Source: a virus. From it: a stretch of 29,590 nt of DNA. Positions 1 through 8,064 of this stretch are shown here, piece after piece. Position 1 is the first letter of the stretch; every line of letters starts with the position of its first letter. Location of the stretch: IMG/VR virus record IMGVR_UViG_3300042373_001130, positions 1 to 29,590 of that record. One strand, written 5' to 3'. Below the pieces are notes generated by a model, which was given only the letters and a program-made list of their open reading frames with translations, was not told the DNA's origin and searched no databases. A program made the position numbers and the translations under genes.

Positions 1-691
1 TAAAGATAGTTTTTGTATTGTGATCTATAACAACATTGTCAAGCATTCCATGATAGCCAAATGTTTGTTCACTTGGTTCGGCCTTAATAAATAACTCATT
101 AAAAACTTCAATGGTTTTGTCATCTTCATCTTTGTCTAATTGTAACAGTGTTCTAATGTCCTGATTAGCTCTAAGCACTTCTACAGAAATTCTGCATGCT
201 GCTAATGTTGGCTCATCAACTACTGTTTTATCTAAACTAGCTTTGAGGAATTCAAAATAATCAATGTTTTCTTGAGTTAAGATCTTGTCAATTCTTTGTT
301 GATCAGTTTTAAGAGCTTGGTATAAGTTAACTGTAAGAAGTTGTGTAAGTATTTCTTGAGAGTAATCAGACAAATTTAATGAATTATTTCCTAATGTCAA
401 GTGATATCTGAAAATATTATCAATAATTTTTTTTTGGCTATCCGTAGGGATCTTGCCAGGCATTGTTAAAAATTGTTTATCATAGTTCTCTTCCTCAAGT
501 AACAAACAGTGCAGAACACGCCCTGCTACCAGGTGCGCGTCTGTACTGTCCTCTCTTTGGTTGAGCACATAATGATTGTAAAACATTACAGGGGAAAATA
601 ATAACTTATTAATCCCACTGTAACTAAAATAAAACTTTTTCTTGTAGAAAACTTCAAGTTCATCAGAACCAGTCAATATCTGGAGTGCCAT
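1..691 (-). CDS. PD-(D/E)XK exonuclease (exodeoxyribonuclease VIII-like), partial
   Basis: The frame is open from an ATG at 691 to the left edge of the window, so only the first 230 residues are visible and the C-terminus is missing. The order of motifs resembles the phage exonuclease VIII/PDDEXK_12 group: a 'YSGINKLLFSP' segment near residue 19, then 'GRVLHCLLLE' near residue 55, and a late 'YHGMLDNVV' segment with the first catalytic Asp. The D/E-x-K pair would fall just outside the window. Such enzymes degrade DNA ends during recombination or replication. The start lies 29 bp inside the 3' end of the preceding gene, which indicates translational coupling. The family call is by motif pattern only. 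Confidence 0.75.
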   Translation of the reverse strand, partial: MALQILTGSDELEVFYKKKFYFSYSGINKLLFSPVMFYNHYVLNQREDSTDAHLVAGRVLHCLLLEEENYDKQFLTMPGKIPTDSQKKIIDNIFRYHLTLGNNSLNLSDYSQEILTQLLTVNLYQALKTDQQRIDKILTQENIDYFEFLKASLDKTVVDEPTLAACRISVEVLRANQDIRTLLQLDKDEDDKTIEVFNELFIKAEPSEQTFGYHGMLDNVVIDHNTKTIF

Positions 692-2021
692 TTGTGTCTA
701 TTTGATTGTTATTTAATTCAGATTCGGAAATTTCAGAAACAGCTTCTGGTTCTAATACATCTGTGTCATCTTCTTCTTCCTCTTCTAAAGTTAATGAAAC
801 TTCTATGTCTTCATTATCTACTCCATAAAGTAAATGTGACACTTCTTCCTCACTGGCAACTTCAAAATTGTCTTCAGTTGCAAACTCAGATTCTGGAATT
901 TCTTCTGTTATGTCTTCAATAACTTCTTCAACAGTTAGAATTTCAGATACTGGGTTTACAAAATCTTCTTGTATTCCATAAGTATAGTTACTATTAAGTT
1001 CAGCTAAAAGATCTGGAACAACAGAAATAGTTTTTACTGTAAAGAATGTGCTATCTCCTCTATTCTGGATATCTTTAGATGCATAAGTCAATAAGATATC
1101 AAGATTATCAGAAGTAAGTTGGCCTTTATCTATTAAAGAGTTTACTACTTTATCAATGTCAGTATCAAGATAGTTTTTATCTTTACCTAAATAACTAATT
1201 AAAGACTTAAAGTTGACATGAGTCTTAGTCTTTGAGCTACTAATATTATAAGCATACTTATAAAACAATAACTCTAGATAAATAAGACTTTCTGTATATT
1301 TAGAATTAGCCATGATTTCCATAGCAAGAACATGATTATCAGTATCAGAACTATCTAACATTTCAGAAAGATGATCAAACATTACTTTGTCAATCTCAGT
1401 AGCATCTTCACCATTCAATACATTAATTACAGAAGATTCATCTAGTATAGTTTTATCTTGTAAAAATTTGTAAAGCTCTTGATACTCTTCTTTGACAATC
1501 ATTAAGTTTTCACTATAACCAAAAGTCTCATCTTTAATAATTGAGTGCTCACTGTTTATCATTTCTTTTAGATTATAATCAACAGCAATGAGGTCTTCAG
1601 TATAAAATTCAAGAGATGTTTCAACCTTTTCTATATCATACTCATCCATTTTTGGTTTAACCAATTCAAAAAATGCTAAAAACTCTTTAATAGGACATTT
1701 ATACAACCAATTTGTACTAGTCATTTCATTAAGACTTTTCTTTGAACCAAAAAATACAGTTGCTTGATTGAAGTCTCTTACATTTTTAACATTGTGTTCA
1801 ACACATACATTTTTAAACTTTACTCTAGGTACATTTACATTTGGTAAAAAGAAAATTTTATCTCCTTTAGTTGGTGTATAAGGTATTTTATTCAAAGATA
1901 ACTCATCTGAAATATCTTGTCCAAAACCTCCTACATGTAATTTAATACTAAATGATACGGTACCAATTTCATTTACATAGTCATATCTTGAGATTCCAGA
2001 CTTTATTTGTAATATATTCAT
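663..2021 (-). CDS. Conserved phage protein of unknown function with acidic C-terminal tail
   Basis: This is a 452-aa protein whose family I do not recognise. The first 120 residues look like a compact beta-rich domain, the middle is helical, and from about residue 365 onward the sequence is very rich in Glu and Asp. It ends in 'PDIDWF', an acidic tip closed by an aromatic residue. Acidic tails ending in an aromatic residue occur in single-stranded DNA-binding proteins such as T7 gp2.5, so a DNA-binding or partner-docking role is conceivable but is inference. It follows a terminator and overlaps the start of the exonuclease gene, so these two probably form one transcription unit. Confidence 0.85.
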   Translation of the reverse strand: MNILQIKSGISRYDYVNEIGTVSFSIKLHVGGFGQDISDELSLNKIPYTPTKGDKIFFLPNVNVPRVKFKNVCVEHNVKNVRDFNQATVFFGSKKSLNEMTSTNWLYKCPIKEFLAFFELVKPKMDEYDIEKVETSLEFYTEDLIAVDYNLKEMINSEHSIIKDETFGYSENLMIVKEEYQELYKFLQDKTILDESSVINVLNGEDATEIDKVMFDHLSEMLDSSDTDNHVLAMEIMANSKYTESLIYLELLFYKYAYNISSSKTKTHVNFKSLISYLGKDKNYLDTDIDKVVNSLIDKGQLTSDNLDILLTYASKDIQNRGDSTFFTVKTISVVPDLLAELNSNYTYGIQEDFVNPVSEILTVEEVIEDITEEIPESEFATEDNFEVASEEEVSHLLYGVDNEDIEVSLTLEEEEEDDTDVLEPEAVSEISESELNNNQIDTNGTPDIDWF

Positions 2022-2030
2022 AATTAAAAA

Positions 2031-2056
2031 TTAAAAAGGGGAGTTTTACCTCCCCT
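2031..2056 (-). terminator. Intrinsic terminator after the MoxR gene
   Basis: On the minus strand a perfect 7-bp stem (AGGGGAG / CTCCCCT, positions 2056-2050 and 2043-2037) with a 6-nt loop is followed directly by a run of T. It lies in the 45-bp gap between the MoxR-like gene and the 452-aa gene, the expected place for a rho-independent terminator that ends the primase-to-MoxR unit. Confidence 0.85.
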
Positions 2057-2066
2057 GTTAAACAAT

Positions 2067-3236
2067 TTATTGTACAGCCATTTTGACTACATTAGTATTC
2101 ATCATCATTTTAGAGAACTTGTTTTTGTTTCCATTAACAATCTCTTTGACCATATAATATCTTAAGTCATTTGTAAATGCATCACAGTCAGTAGTTAACT
2201 TAACTAATCTATTAATCATTGCATCCGGTACTGGTTTAGTATCAGCATAAGTCAATGAATAATTAATCAATCTGGTAGCAATAACACTAGAGATATCTGC
2301 TCTAAAGTCATCATCTTTACCTACTGCACCTGTTAAAGCTCCCATAACATAAGCTTCATCTTTTGTAAAGGTATCTTCCGGAGATATAATTCTATCTAAT
2401 TTGTTATTAATAAACATAGTAAACATACTAGAGAAATCAACACCAACTGAACCTTCACCAATCATTTGGATTAACGGAAGATCATCTTCAAACTTAGGAA
2501 TAGAACTAATACCATTAAAGAAAGTAGTCACAGATCTTGGATTAACTCTTTGAGTTACAAGTTCTGGATTCATCAACATAAAGTTAATACATCTACCATC
2601 AATCTTAGCTTGTTCTGCCCATTTAGCCCATACATTTACATCATACTTCAACTCAACAGAAATAAATCTTGTTTTCTGAGCTACATCTAGACTAGTAACA
2701 TTATAGTCACCATTGTCTGGATTAGTAGTCAAGATAACATGCCAGTTCTTTGGTAACTTCCAAGAAACATATTCTTGTCTATCTAATATTTCCATAGTTG
2801 CTTGCATAAAGCGGTGATCAGCTCTAGTATAATCATCTAATACTAAGAAACCACCTTCACCTTTACCTTGAATCCATTCCGGAGCAGCATGAGACATGCG
2901 TTTATCTACAATCTTAAAGCCTGCTTTTTGAGCTGCTTGAATCTGTGCTTCATTAATCCATTTAGTTTGCCCTTCAGCATTCTGGATTTGAAATTCTTTT
3001 ACAGGAAAACCTACTAAATCACCTAATTCTTCTAACTGAGATAAATTAAGTTTTACTACTTGCATGTTTAACTCTTTACCCAACTGCATAATAGCTGAAG
3101 TCTTACCAAGACCAGCATCACCTTCAATATTAATAGCCACAGGAACTTTTCCTTCAGTCTGGATATGTTGGTTATTCTTAACCATGTGTTTAATAAAACT
3201 TTTTAATTCTTCTACATTTAATTGAACTTGACTCAT
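2067..3236 (-). CDS. MoxR-type AAA+ ATPase
   Basis: This 389-aa ATPase has the Walker A motif GDAGLGKT at residues 39-46, Walker B 'FLVLDD' at 130-135, a sensor-1 Asn in 'TTNPDN' near 172, and a probable arginine finger in 'QKTRF' near 190. MoxR-family ATPases act as chaperones that remodel a partner, usually encoded next door, that carries a von Willebrand factor A (VWA) domain. That partner is the gene immediately upstream, 11 bp away. The substrate in the infected cell is unknown. The gene ends at a terminator, so it is the last gene of its operon. Confidence 0.93.
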   Translation of the reverse strand: MSQVQLNVEELKSFIKHMVKNNQHIQTEGKVPVAINIEGDAGLGKTSAIMQLGKELNMQVVKLNLSQLEELGDLVGFPVKEFQIQNAEGQTKWINEAQIQAAQKAGFKIVDKRMSHAAPEWIQGKGEGGFLVLDDYTRADHRFMQATMEILDRQEYVSWKLPKNWHVILTTNPDNGDYNVTSLDVAQKTRFISVELKYDVNVWAKWAEQAKIDGRCINFMLMNPELVTQRVNPRSVTTFFNGISSIPKFEDDLPLIQMIGEGSVGVDFSSMFTMFINNKLDRIISPEDTFTKDEAYVMGALTGAVGKDDDFRADISSVIATRLINYSLTYADTKPVPDAMINRLVKLTTDCDAFTNDLRYYMVKEIVNGNKNKFSKMMMNTNVVKMAVQ

Positions 3237-3247
3237 AATTCTTTTTT

Positions 3248-4561
3248 TTATAATTCTAACTTAATAACTTTACCCGGAAGATCATTATTCATTTCTGATC
3301 TTTCTGATATAACCCATAGGACATTACCTTTAGGTCTAACTGAAGCATCACATTCACCATCTGTAAAATATACTAGACTGGTAAACTCTCTCTGATGTTC
3401 ATTATAATATTCTAAGACAGGATCAAATTGTGTTCCTCCTCTACCATGAACTTCAAGTTCATTCTTTCCTTTATAAGATTCAATACTACGGATACTAGTA
3501 TCACACTGTATTATAGTAATATCTACTCCTGCTTTATAAATATGATGTATCTCAGACATAAACTCAGTCAATTCATCATTACTTACAGAACCTGAAGTAT
3601 CAATAGCTAATAGCATGTGTTGTTTCATCTTTATCTTAAGACCTGGATTGTCAGAGAATCTTCTATTCTCTTTTCTTCTAATCTTTTTAGTATAAACTTT
3701 TGAACTAACACCGGTAAATCTTCTGATATATCCGCGCCAATCAAATTTAGCTGCAGTAATTTCATCTAATTTAATAACACCATCAATCTCACCAGGTATA
3801 GTACCTCTTTTCTTTATAGTTTGATCTTTAGCATCAGATAAAACTTTTTGCAATTGCTTTTCAATTAACTTTTGCTCAGCTTCAGTAAGATTCTCAAAGT
3901 CTTCCCATGTACTATGATCAGGCATTCCATCATTATCTCCTTGATCCATTTGATCACATAGAGCATCAAAATTAGAATCACCTGAAGTACCAGTTTGATC
4001 TTTCTTATCCTTAGCTTCTCTTAGCTTATCATAATAATAATTAGCACCTGCTTTAATATCTAGATTTAGATCAGCATAATCTTCTAACATTACACCTCTT
4101 GGCGGAAGTTTATCAGCAATTGCTTTTAGTTCCTCTAGTGTAGCATTATTTTCTTTAGCATATTCTAATTCAAGCTGTACAGCTGTTTTAAGAGCATTAA
4201 AACCATCAGCTGATAACTCGGCTCCTGGAAGCCATGTTCTATCAATATACTGATTGATTTCCATATCCATAGCAATGTTTGCTAGTCTCTTATCTGAATA
4301 CTTAAAGTATGTAGTAAGATGACCAAATGCAATATGCAATAATTCATGTTTAAGTAGACCTAGTCTATGTTCTTCACTAAGACTCATCCAAAATGTTTCA
4401 TTTATACATAACTGATAATTGATACCATTTTTACTTACACCAGCTGTTGGGACTCTTTTGTCATCCCATAGCTTGTTTAACATAATGAGAAAGAACCCGT
4501 AATAGGGCTCTTTCAACATTAAATCTTTACATATTTTACTAAGACTTTGTTGTTTAGTCAT
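3248..4561 (-). CDS. Metallopeptidase-like plus VWA-like protein (DUF2201/COG3864 type)
   Basis: This 437-aa protein has two parts. The N-terminal part carries an HExxH zinc motif (H72-E73-L-L-H76), with a further His at 81 and an 'AMDMEINQYID' helix after it, as in the putative metallopeptidase domain of DUF2201 proteins. The C-terminal part, from about residue 315, is VWA-like, with the metal-ion adhesion site 'DTSGS' near 320, a 'GGTQF' segment and 'TDGE' near 403. The linker is acidic and low in complexity. In bacteria this architecture is paired with MoxR ATPases, as it is here. The start overlaps the end of the upstream gene by 8 bp. Whether the peptidase centre is active cannot be told. 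Confidence 0.9.
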   Translation of the reverse strand: MTKQQSLSKICKDLMLKEPYYGFFLIMLNKLWDDKRVPTAGVSKNGINYQLCINETFWMSLSEEHRLGLLKHELLHIAFGHLTTYFKYSDKRLANIAMDMEINQYIDRTWLPGAELSADGFNALKTAVQLELEYAKENNATLEELKAIADKLPPRGVMLEDYADLNLDIKAGANYYYDKLREAKDKKDQTGTSGDSNFDALCDQMDQGDNDGMPDHSTWEDFENLTEAEQKLIEKQLQKVLSDAKDQTIKKRGTIPGEIDGVIKLDEITAAKFDWRGYIRRFTGVSSKVYTKKIRRKENRRFSDNPGLKIKMKQHMLLAIDTSGSVSNDELTEFMSEIHHIYKAGVDITIIQCDTSIRSIESYKGKNELEVHGRGGTQFDPVLEYYNEHQREFTSLVYFTDGECDASVRPKGNVLWVISERSEMNNDLPGKVIKLEL

Positions 4562-4964
4562 TTCCTTTTAGTTTAATGGAAACTTCAAATTTCTCAGCTG
4601 GATAACCCATCTGACCTAAGAAGCCAATCATATTTTCAGTAAACAATTCCATGAAAAGTTCAATAGATTGATTACTAGCTTTACCTTCTGTCATTGCTGA
4701 TAGACAAGAACCAGTGCTTAACTCAGCACCTTCTTCTTTAGTAAATTTAGTTACAGCATTTCTAATTGCTATTTCACAAGTAGGACATGCTGTTTCCCAT
4801 TCTTTTATAGATAACTTACCATATTTATATAATACAATAAGTTCACCTAAATATTTTTCTGTGTCAACTCCTTTAAGAGCTTCAAATGCCACCACAGCAT
4901 TTTCATTATCTGTAGAACGTAACATGTTCAACAGGTTCTTTGTTTCTTCTTTGCTAAAAATCAT
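4554..4964 (-). CDS. Unknown protein in the MoxR-VWA operon
   Basis: This is a 136-aa, mostly helical protein whose family I do not recognise. It has a 'CPTC' pair near residue 60 and one further Cys near 106, which could bind metal or form a disulfide, but there is no second CxxC to make a clear zinc ribbon. Its stop overlaps the start of the VWA/metallopeptidase gene by 8 bp, so the two are likely made together. This makes it a candidate third member of the MoxR-VWA module, which is inference from position. Confidence 0.8.
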   Translation of the reverse strand: MIFSKEETKNLLNMLRSTDNENAVVAFEALKGVDTEKYLGELIVLYKYGKLSIKEWETACPTCEIAIRNAVTKFTKEEGAELSTGSCLSAMTEGKASNQSIELFMELFTENMIGFLGQMGYPAEKFEVSIKLKGND

Positions 4965-4965
4965 A

Positions 4966-5088
4966 TCATTTAATATTTAAAAAGGTAATCAAATCTTGAA
5001 CTTTTTCCATTATCTCATCTTTAAGTTCATCTGTAAGTGTTTGTAATTCTAAATTGTACAACCACTCATTAAATTCATCTTCTGTCAT
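4966..5088 (-). CDS. Small acidic protein, 40 aa
   Basis: This short ORF starts 'MTEDEFNEWLYNLELQ' and ends '..FLNIK'. It is acidic and predicted helical. Its ATG shares one base with the stop of the upstream gene (TGATG), and its own stop lies two bases before the next ATG. Tight coupling on both sides is the main evidence that it is translated. The function is unknown. Confidence 0.7.
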   Translation of the reverse strand: MTEDEFNEWLYNLELQTLTDELKDEIMEKVQDLITFLNIK

Positions 5089-5429
5089 CAGTCTTCAATT
5101 TTAAGTGTTTTAATCATCCATTCTGTGGGTGTATTAATATTATCCACCCATTCTTTTGCACTTGGAATATATCCATTGCAATCTTCTTTTACATGTTGTT
5201 CTCCAACATATCTTATGTAGACTCTTTTGCCTACAGAATTTACAAAATAAGTACCAAAAGTTTTTTCACATTCAAATATACCCTCACTATGATGACGGAA
5301 CATTCTATGTTTACTGTGACCAATCCAGGCCTTTGTAGCATCAAACCATTCATGAATATGCATATATTCTGATGGTTCACCACCCCATTTACGGGCACTG
5401 CTTCTACTATGATCATATGGGTGTGACAT
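5088..5429 (-). CDS. DUF6915-like conserved protein
   Basis: This 113-aa protein has a distinctive conserved pattern: an N-terminal 'SHPYDHSRSSARKWGG', then 'HEWFDATK', 'RHHSEGIFECE' and 'IRYVGEQHVKEDC'. I recall this as a family of small bacterial and phage proteins, probably DUF6915, with no known biochemical role. The many conserved His residues and the Cys could bind metal. It lies inside a string of coupled small genes between the GIY-YIG nuclease and the MoxR-VWA genes. Confidence 0.8.
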   Translation of the reverse strand: MSHPYDHSRSSARKWGGEPSEYMHIHEWFDATKAWIGHSKHRMFRHHSEGIFECEKTFGTYFVNSVGKRVYIRYVGEQHVKEDCNGYIPSAKEWVDNINTPTEWMIKTLKIED

Positions 5430-5430
5430 A

Positions 5431-5688
5431 TTACAAATTTTTAAATTCTTTTTCTAGATCTAATATCTCCAAAGTAATACTGTCATATTCTTTTTTAATT
5501 AGATCATCTATACCTTCTTTATCATATAAAGACACTTCATTTTTTCTAGAAAAAGATCCCGTTGAATAATTTACTACTGCTGATATAGAACAAGATTTTA
5601 GAGCATTTTCAAGTCCTCTCTGTCTAAATTTAAGAGTATTAATCTTTTCTTGTAATTCTTTAGCTTCTTTAAATTTTAATTCATCCAT
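5431..5688 (-). CDS. Small coiled-coil protein
   Basis: This 85-aa protein has a helical N-terminus ('KEAKELQEKINTL') and a charged C-terminal helix, with a short Ser-rich middle. It is compatible with a helical hairpin or coiled-coil dimer. Its start overlaps the end of the upstream gene by 8 bp. No family is recognised. Confidence 0.75.
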   Translation of the reverse strand: MDELKFKEAKELQEKINTLKFRQRGLENALKSCSISAVVNYSTGSFSRKNEVSLYDKEGIDDLIKKEYDSITLEILDLEKEFKNL

Positions 5689-6112
5689 TATAGTCTAAAG
5701 TTTGATTAATTAAATTACCAGCATGAGTATAGTGCTCTGTATTAGTAATATAAACTGAGTTATCAATTGTATATTTACCAGAAGGAACAAGAATAGACAA
5801 CACACCATAACCTCCATCATTGTTCCACCAATCCTCAATATCACCAAGAATTTTATCATTGGCAAAATCTTCAATATCTGAATAAATTCCACTATCAAGA
5901 TCACTTAAATTTGGAGCTGCGTCATGTCCATATGTAGGTAATTCTGAAATATAATCAAATGCTATTTCTTCATCTTTATCTAAAGTTTGAGTAGTATACA
6001 TAATACTGTCAATACATCCTGAATCACCACCACCAGAATATTCTACTCTAATACCGGTCACACCACGGTCAGCCAACTGTAATAGAAGGCCTGTCATATC
6101 AATTTCTGTCAT
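5681..6112 (-). CDS. DUF6878-like acidic protein
   Basis: This is a 143-aa, strongly acidic protein. Near residue 22 it has 'VEYSGGGDSGCID', which resembles the '(Y/F)xGxGDSGxI' signature I associate with DUF6878 proteins of bacteria and phages. A 'DIEDWWNNDGGYG' segment follows near residue 93. The function of that family is not known to me. It overlaps its neighbours on both sides by a few bases, so it is part of the same polycistronic message. Confidence 0.75.
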   Translation of the reverse strand: MTEIDMTGLLLQLADRGVTGIRVEYSGGGDSGCIDSIMYTTQTLDKDEEIAFDYISELPTYGHDAAPNLSDLDSGIYSDIEDFANDKILGDIEDWWNNDGGYGVLSILVPSGKYTIDNSVYITNTEHYTHAGNLINQTLDYNG

Positions 6113-6324
6113 AATTTTGCTTTTTGTATAAAATATTTTGCTACTTCAGGAATGTGTTTCTTGTAATAAGGTTGATTATCCTTACACCAAGTTTTTACTT
6201 CCTCTTTACTCTTAAATGGCTTTTGCCAAGAGTTATTATTCATAATCATATTAAATGTTGGTTCTAGCTCATCAATAAATGCTTGAACTGTCCAACCTTC
6301 CCTGATATGTCTGTCATTACTCAT
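6109..6324 (-). CDS. Small protein of unknown function
   Basis: This is a 71-aa basic protein beginning 'MSNDRHIREGWTVQAFIDEL'. A longer frame reaches back to 6393, but that version would overlap the nuclease gene by 68 bp. The ATG at 6324 comes one base after that gene's TAA stop, which fits the tight spacing seen throughout the operon, so I take it as the start. The text around 'REGWTVQAFIDELEP' suggests a small helical domain. No family is recognised. Confidence 0.75.
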   Translation of the reverse strand: MSNDRHIREGWTVQAFIDELEPTFNMIMNNNSWQKPFKSKEEVKTWCKDNQPYYKKHIPEVAKYFIQKAKL

Positions 6325-6325
6325 A

Positions 6326-6751
6326 TTATTTTGTTTTAAAAAAGCGTCCCAAGATATTCCCATTAAGGAATCCTTCTTTTTCAAGCACTTCATATTTAAA
6401 CTGGTGCTTTACTTCTTGATAAGTCAATTCCATTGCTGAGTAGCAAATCATTAGAATTTCCCTTTTAATTACAACACCTGCTTTGTGAGCATCTTTAAGA
6501 GTTTTATTACTACTATAGTATTTCATAAAGTCAGGTCTAAGTTCCCGGGTGTATTTCTTTAACCTCTTGTCAGTAGACATAGCCAAAGCTTTCTTACCCA
6601 TAGGTTTTTTTATATTAGCAAAGAAGTTCTTCTTGCCAATGTATGCAACAGACTTACCATCAATGATAGCAGTCATAATGTAAATGAATCCAATACCTCC
6701 TTCTGGAATACAGGAATCATCAAACTCTTTACCTTTATATATCCAACTCAT
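6326..6751 (-). CDS. GIY-YIG-like endonuclease
   Basis: This 141-aa protein has the parts of a GIY-YIG nuclease in order: 'GFIYIM' near residue 21 and 'AYIGKK' near 36 (the GIY and YIG strands), an Arg in 'YTRELRP' near 70, a 'FMKYYSSNKTL' segment, 'REIL', a Glu in 'TYQEVKHQF' near 113 and an Asn in 'FLNGNILGRF' near 129. Phage proteins of this size with this pattern are usually free-standing homing-type or repair-type endonucleases. The start codon overlaps the coiled-coil gene upstream (ATGA). No intron or split target gene is visible nearby. Confidence 0.82.
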   Translation of the reverse strand: MSWIYKGKEFDDSCIPEGGIGFIYIMTAIIDGKSVAYIGKKNFFANIKKPMGKKALAMSTDKRLKKYTRELRPDFMKYYSSNKTLKDAHKAGVVIKREILMICYSAMELTYQEVKHQFKYEVLEKEGFLNGNILGRFFKTK

Positions 6752-7023
6752 ACATATTTTATAGTTAAATGATAAACATCTATTCTTAATCTTAACTCCA
6801 TGTTCTCTAACTCAAATATTGCAAGCTTTTTATTTAACTCTTCAACTTGTTCTTCAAGAAGTTCATTTTGTTCTCCAAGAGTTTCAATTTGATCTTTTAA
6901 ATCACCAATTTCAGTATTTACATCTTCTAATTCTCTTTCAATTTTTTCTCTTAGATTATCAAATTCATATCTTGCAGAAGAGATATGATCTTCTAAATCA
7001 TTCATTGATTTTTCTAAACTCAT
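6748..7023 (-). CDS. Coiled-coil protein
   Basis: This 91-aa protein is almost entirely one long amphipathic helix with heptad repeats of Leu, Ile and Val between Glu and Lys ('EIGDLKDQIETLGEQ'). That predicts a parallel coiled-coil dimer of about 80 residues. It overlaps the primase stop codon and the nuclease start by 4 bp each, so it is translated with them. A bridging or scaffolding role for primase is possible but rests on position only. Confidence 0.85.
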   Translation of the reverse strand: MSLEKSMNDLEDHISSARYEFDNLREKIERELEDVNTEIGDLKDQIETLGEQNELLEEQVEELNKKLAIFELENMELRLRIDVYHLTIKYV

Positions 7024-8003
7024 AATGCTTGTTTTAATAGTGGAAATAATTTATCTCTTACAGCTTCAACACCATAGTCTTTTACAGAATCTGATAGATC
7101 TTTAGACATGTCAAGTACTACAAAGTTAAAACCATACTTGTCTTTATATCTCTGAGCAGCTTTTATGCCAGGCTCATCATTATCAAACAGTACAATGATT
7201 TTATCATAGTGTGGTATTAGTTTACTCATTACAGATTCTCCAATCATAGTATTTTCACTATCCGGAGCAATACATTCTACATTACTAATACCAAGCTTTC
7301 TAAAACACATAAGATCTTTAAGTGATGATGTAATTACTAAGTACTTACAATTATACTGTAATTGATCTATTCCCTGAACATAATTTTGAACTTTAATAAA
7401 CTTCTTATTTATATTCTTAGGCATGTAGATTTTATACAGTTCACCATCATCTCTAAAATAACCATATAAGAAAGGTTTATTAAATGCAAATGAAGTCATA
7501 GAGCTATCTTCTTCTTTTTTCTCCATAGTAAAATATGCCAAAGGTGCCACATTATATGTTGTCAAAAGTGTAGAGCTAATCTTAAAGCTTGTCCAAAAAA
7601 TAGAATCTAAGTTAGTCCAGTGTCTCATTTCATAATCAACTACTTTGAACTTATCATGGAATTTAAACTCTGTTTTAGGTTGTACATTATGATTTAGAAC
7701 ATAGTCTTGATAATCATTTATTATTTTACTAACAGCATTTCCTCTTTCAGGTAAGTTAAACAATAACTTTACTAATTGTATGTTATCTCCCTGATAACCA
7801 GATGAAAAATCCTTAAACTTATAAATCATATTGTTACTATCCATGTAAATAAACATAGATGGTATCTTATCTTTAGAATTAAATGCAGAAAGTATTTTAA
7901 TATCTTGACCTAAAAGTTTTTCCTTTAAGTTTAAATAATATTCAAAAGGCCATTCTATAGGCACCTGAGAAAGTTTAGATATTATATTCTTAGTTGAAAT
8001 CAT
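7020..8003 (-). CDS. DnaG-type primase with degenerate TOPRIM domain
   Basis: This 327-aa primase makes RNA primers at the phage fork. Residues 35-75 match the zinc-binding domain fold of DnaG ('KDKIPSMFIY', 'YKFKDFSSGYQGDN'), but without the metal-binding Cys. A TOPRIM domain spans about 220-305: 'VITSSLKD' at 223-230, 'VLFDNDEPG' with Asp274 and Asp276, and 'DLSD' near 302. The usual catalytic Glu of the first TOPRIM motif is Ser226. The frame reaches back to 8051, but those codons are the arms of a hairpin, so I choose the ATG at 8003. Confidence 0.88.
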   Translation of the reverse strand: MISTKNIISKLSQVPIEWPFEYYLNLKEKLLGQDIKILSAFNSKDKIPSMFIYMDSNNMIYKFKDFSSGYQGDNIQLVKLLFNLPERGNAVSKIINDYQDYVLNHNVQPKTEFKFHDKFKVVDYEMRHWTNLDSIFWTSFKISSTLLTTYNVAPLAYFTMEKKEEDSSMTSFAFNKPFLYGYFRDDGELYKIYMPKNINKKFIKVQNYVQGIDQLQYNCKYLVITSSLKDLMCFRKLGISNVECIAPDSENTMIGESVMSKLIPHYDKIIVLFDNDEPGIKAAQRYKDKYGFNFVVLDMSKDLSDSVKDYGVEAVRDKLFPLLKQAL

Positions 8004-8018
8004 AATCAGATAATTAAA

Positions 8019-8056
8019 AATTAATGGGGACACCTTATCTGACATCCCCATTAATT
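8019..8056 (-). terminator. 12-bp hairpin between the SSB-like gene and the primase
   Basis: A perfect 12-bp inverted repeat (AATTAATGGGGA / TCCCCATTAATT) encloses a 14-nt loop and is followed on the minus strand by a T-rich stretch. It sits between the SSB-like stop and the primase ATG. It could be a terminator or partial attenuator that sets SSB levels above primase levels, or it could protect the SSB mRNA end. Confidence 0.75.
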
Positions 8057-8064
8057 AATTAAAA

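Noticed and set aside
692-922. Plus-strand ORF of 76 aa
   Set aside because: It is the antisense shadow of the acidic tail of the 452-aa gene; Leu-rich output from GAA/GAT codons on the other strand.
6819-7025. Plus-strand ORF of 68 aa over the coiled-coil gene
   Set aside because: Antisense of Glu/Leu heptads gives a Leu/Gln-rich frame with no start context; the minus-strand gene is coupled to both neighbours.
8004-8051. 16-residue N-terminal extension of the primase
   Set aside because: These codons are the hairpin after the SSB-like gene; the ATG at 8003 fits the domain start.
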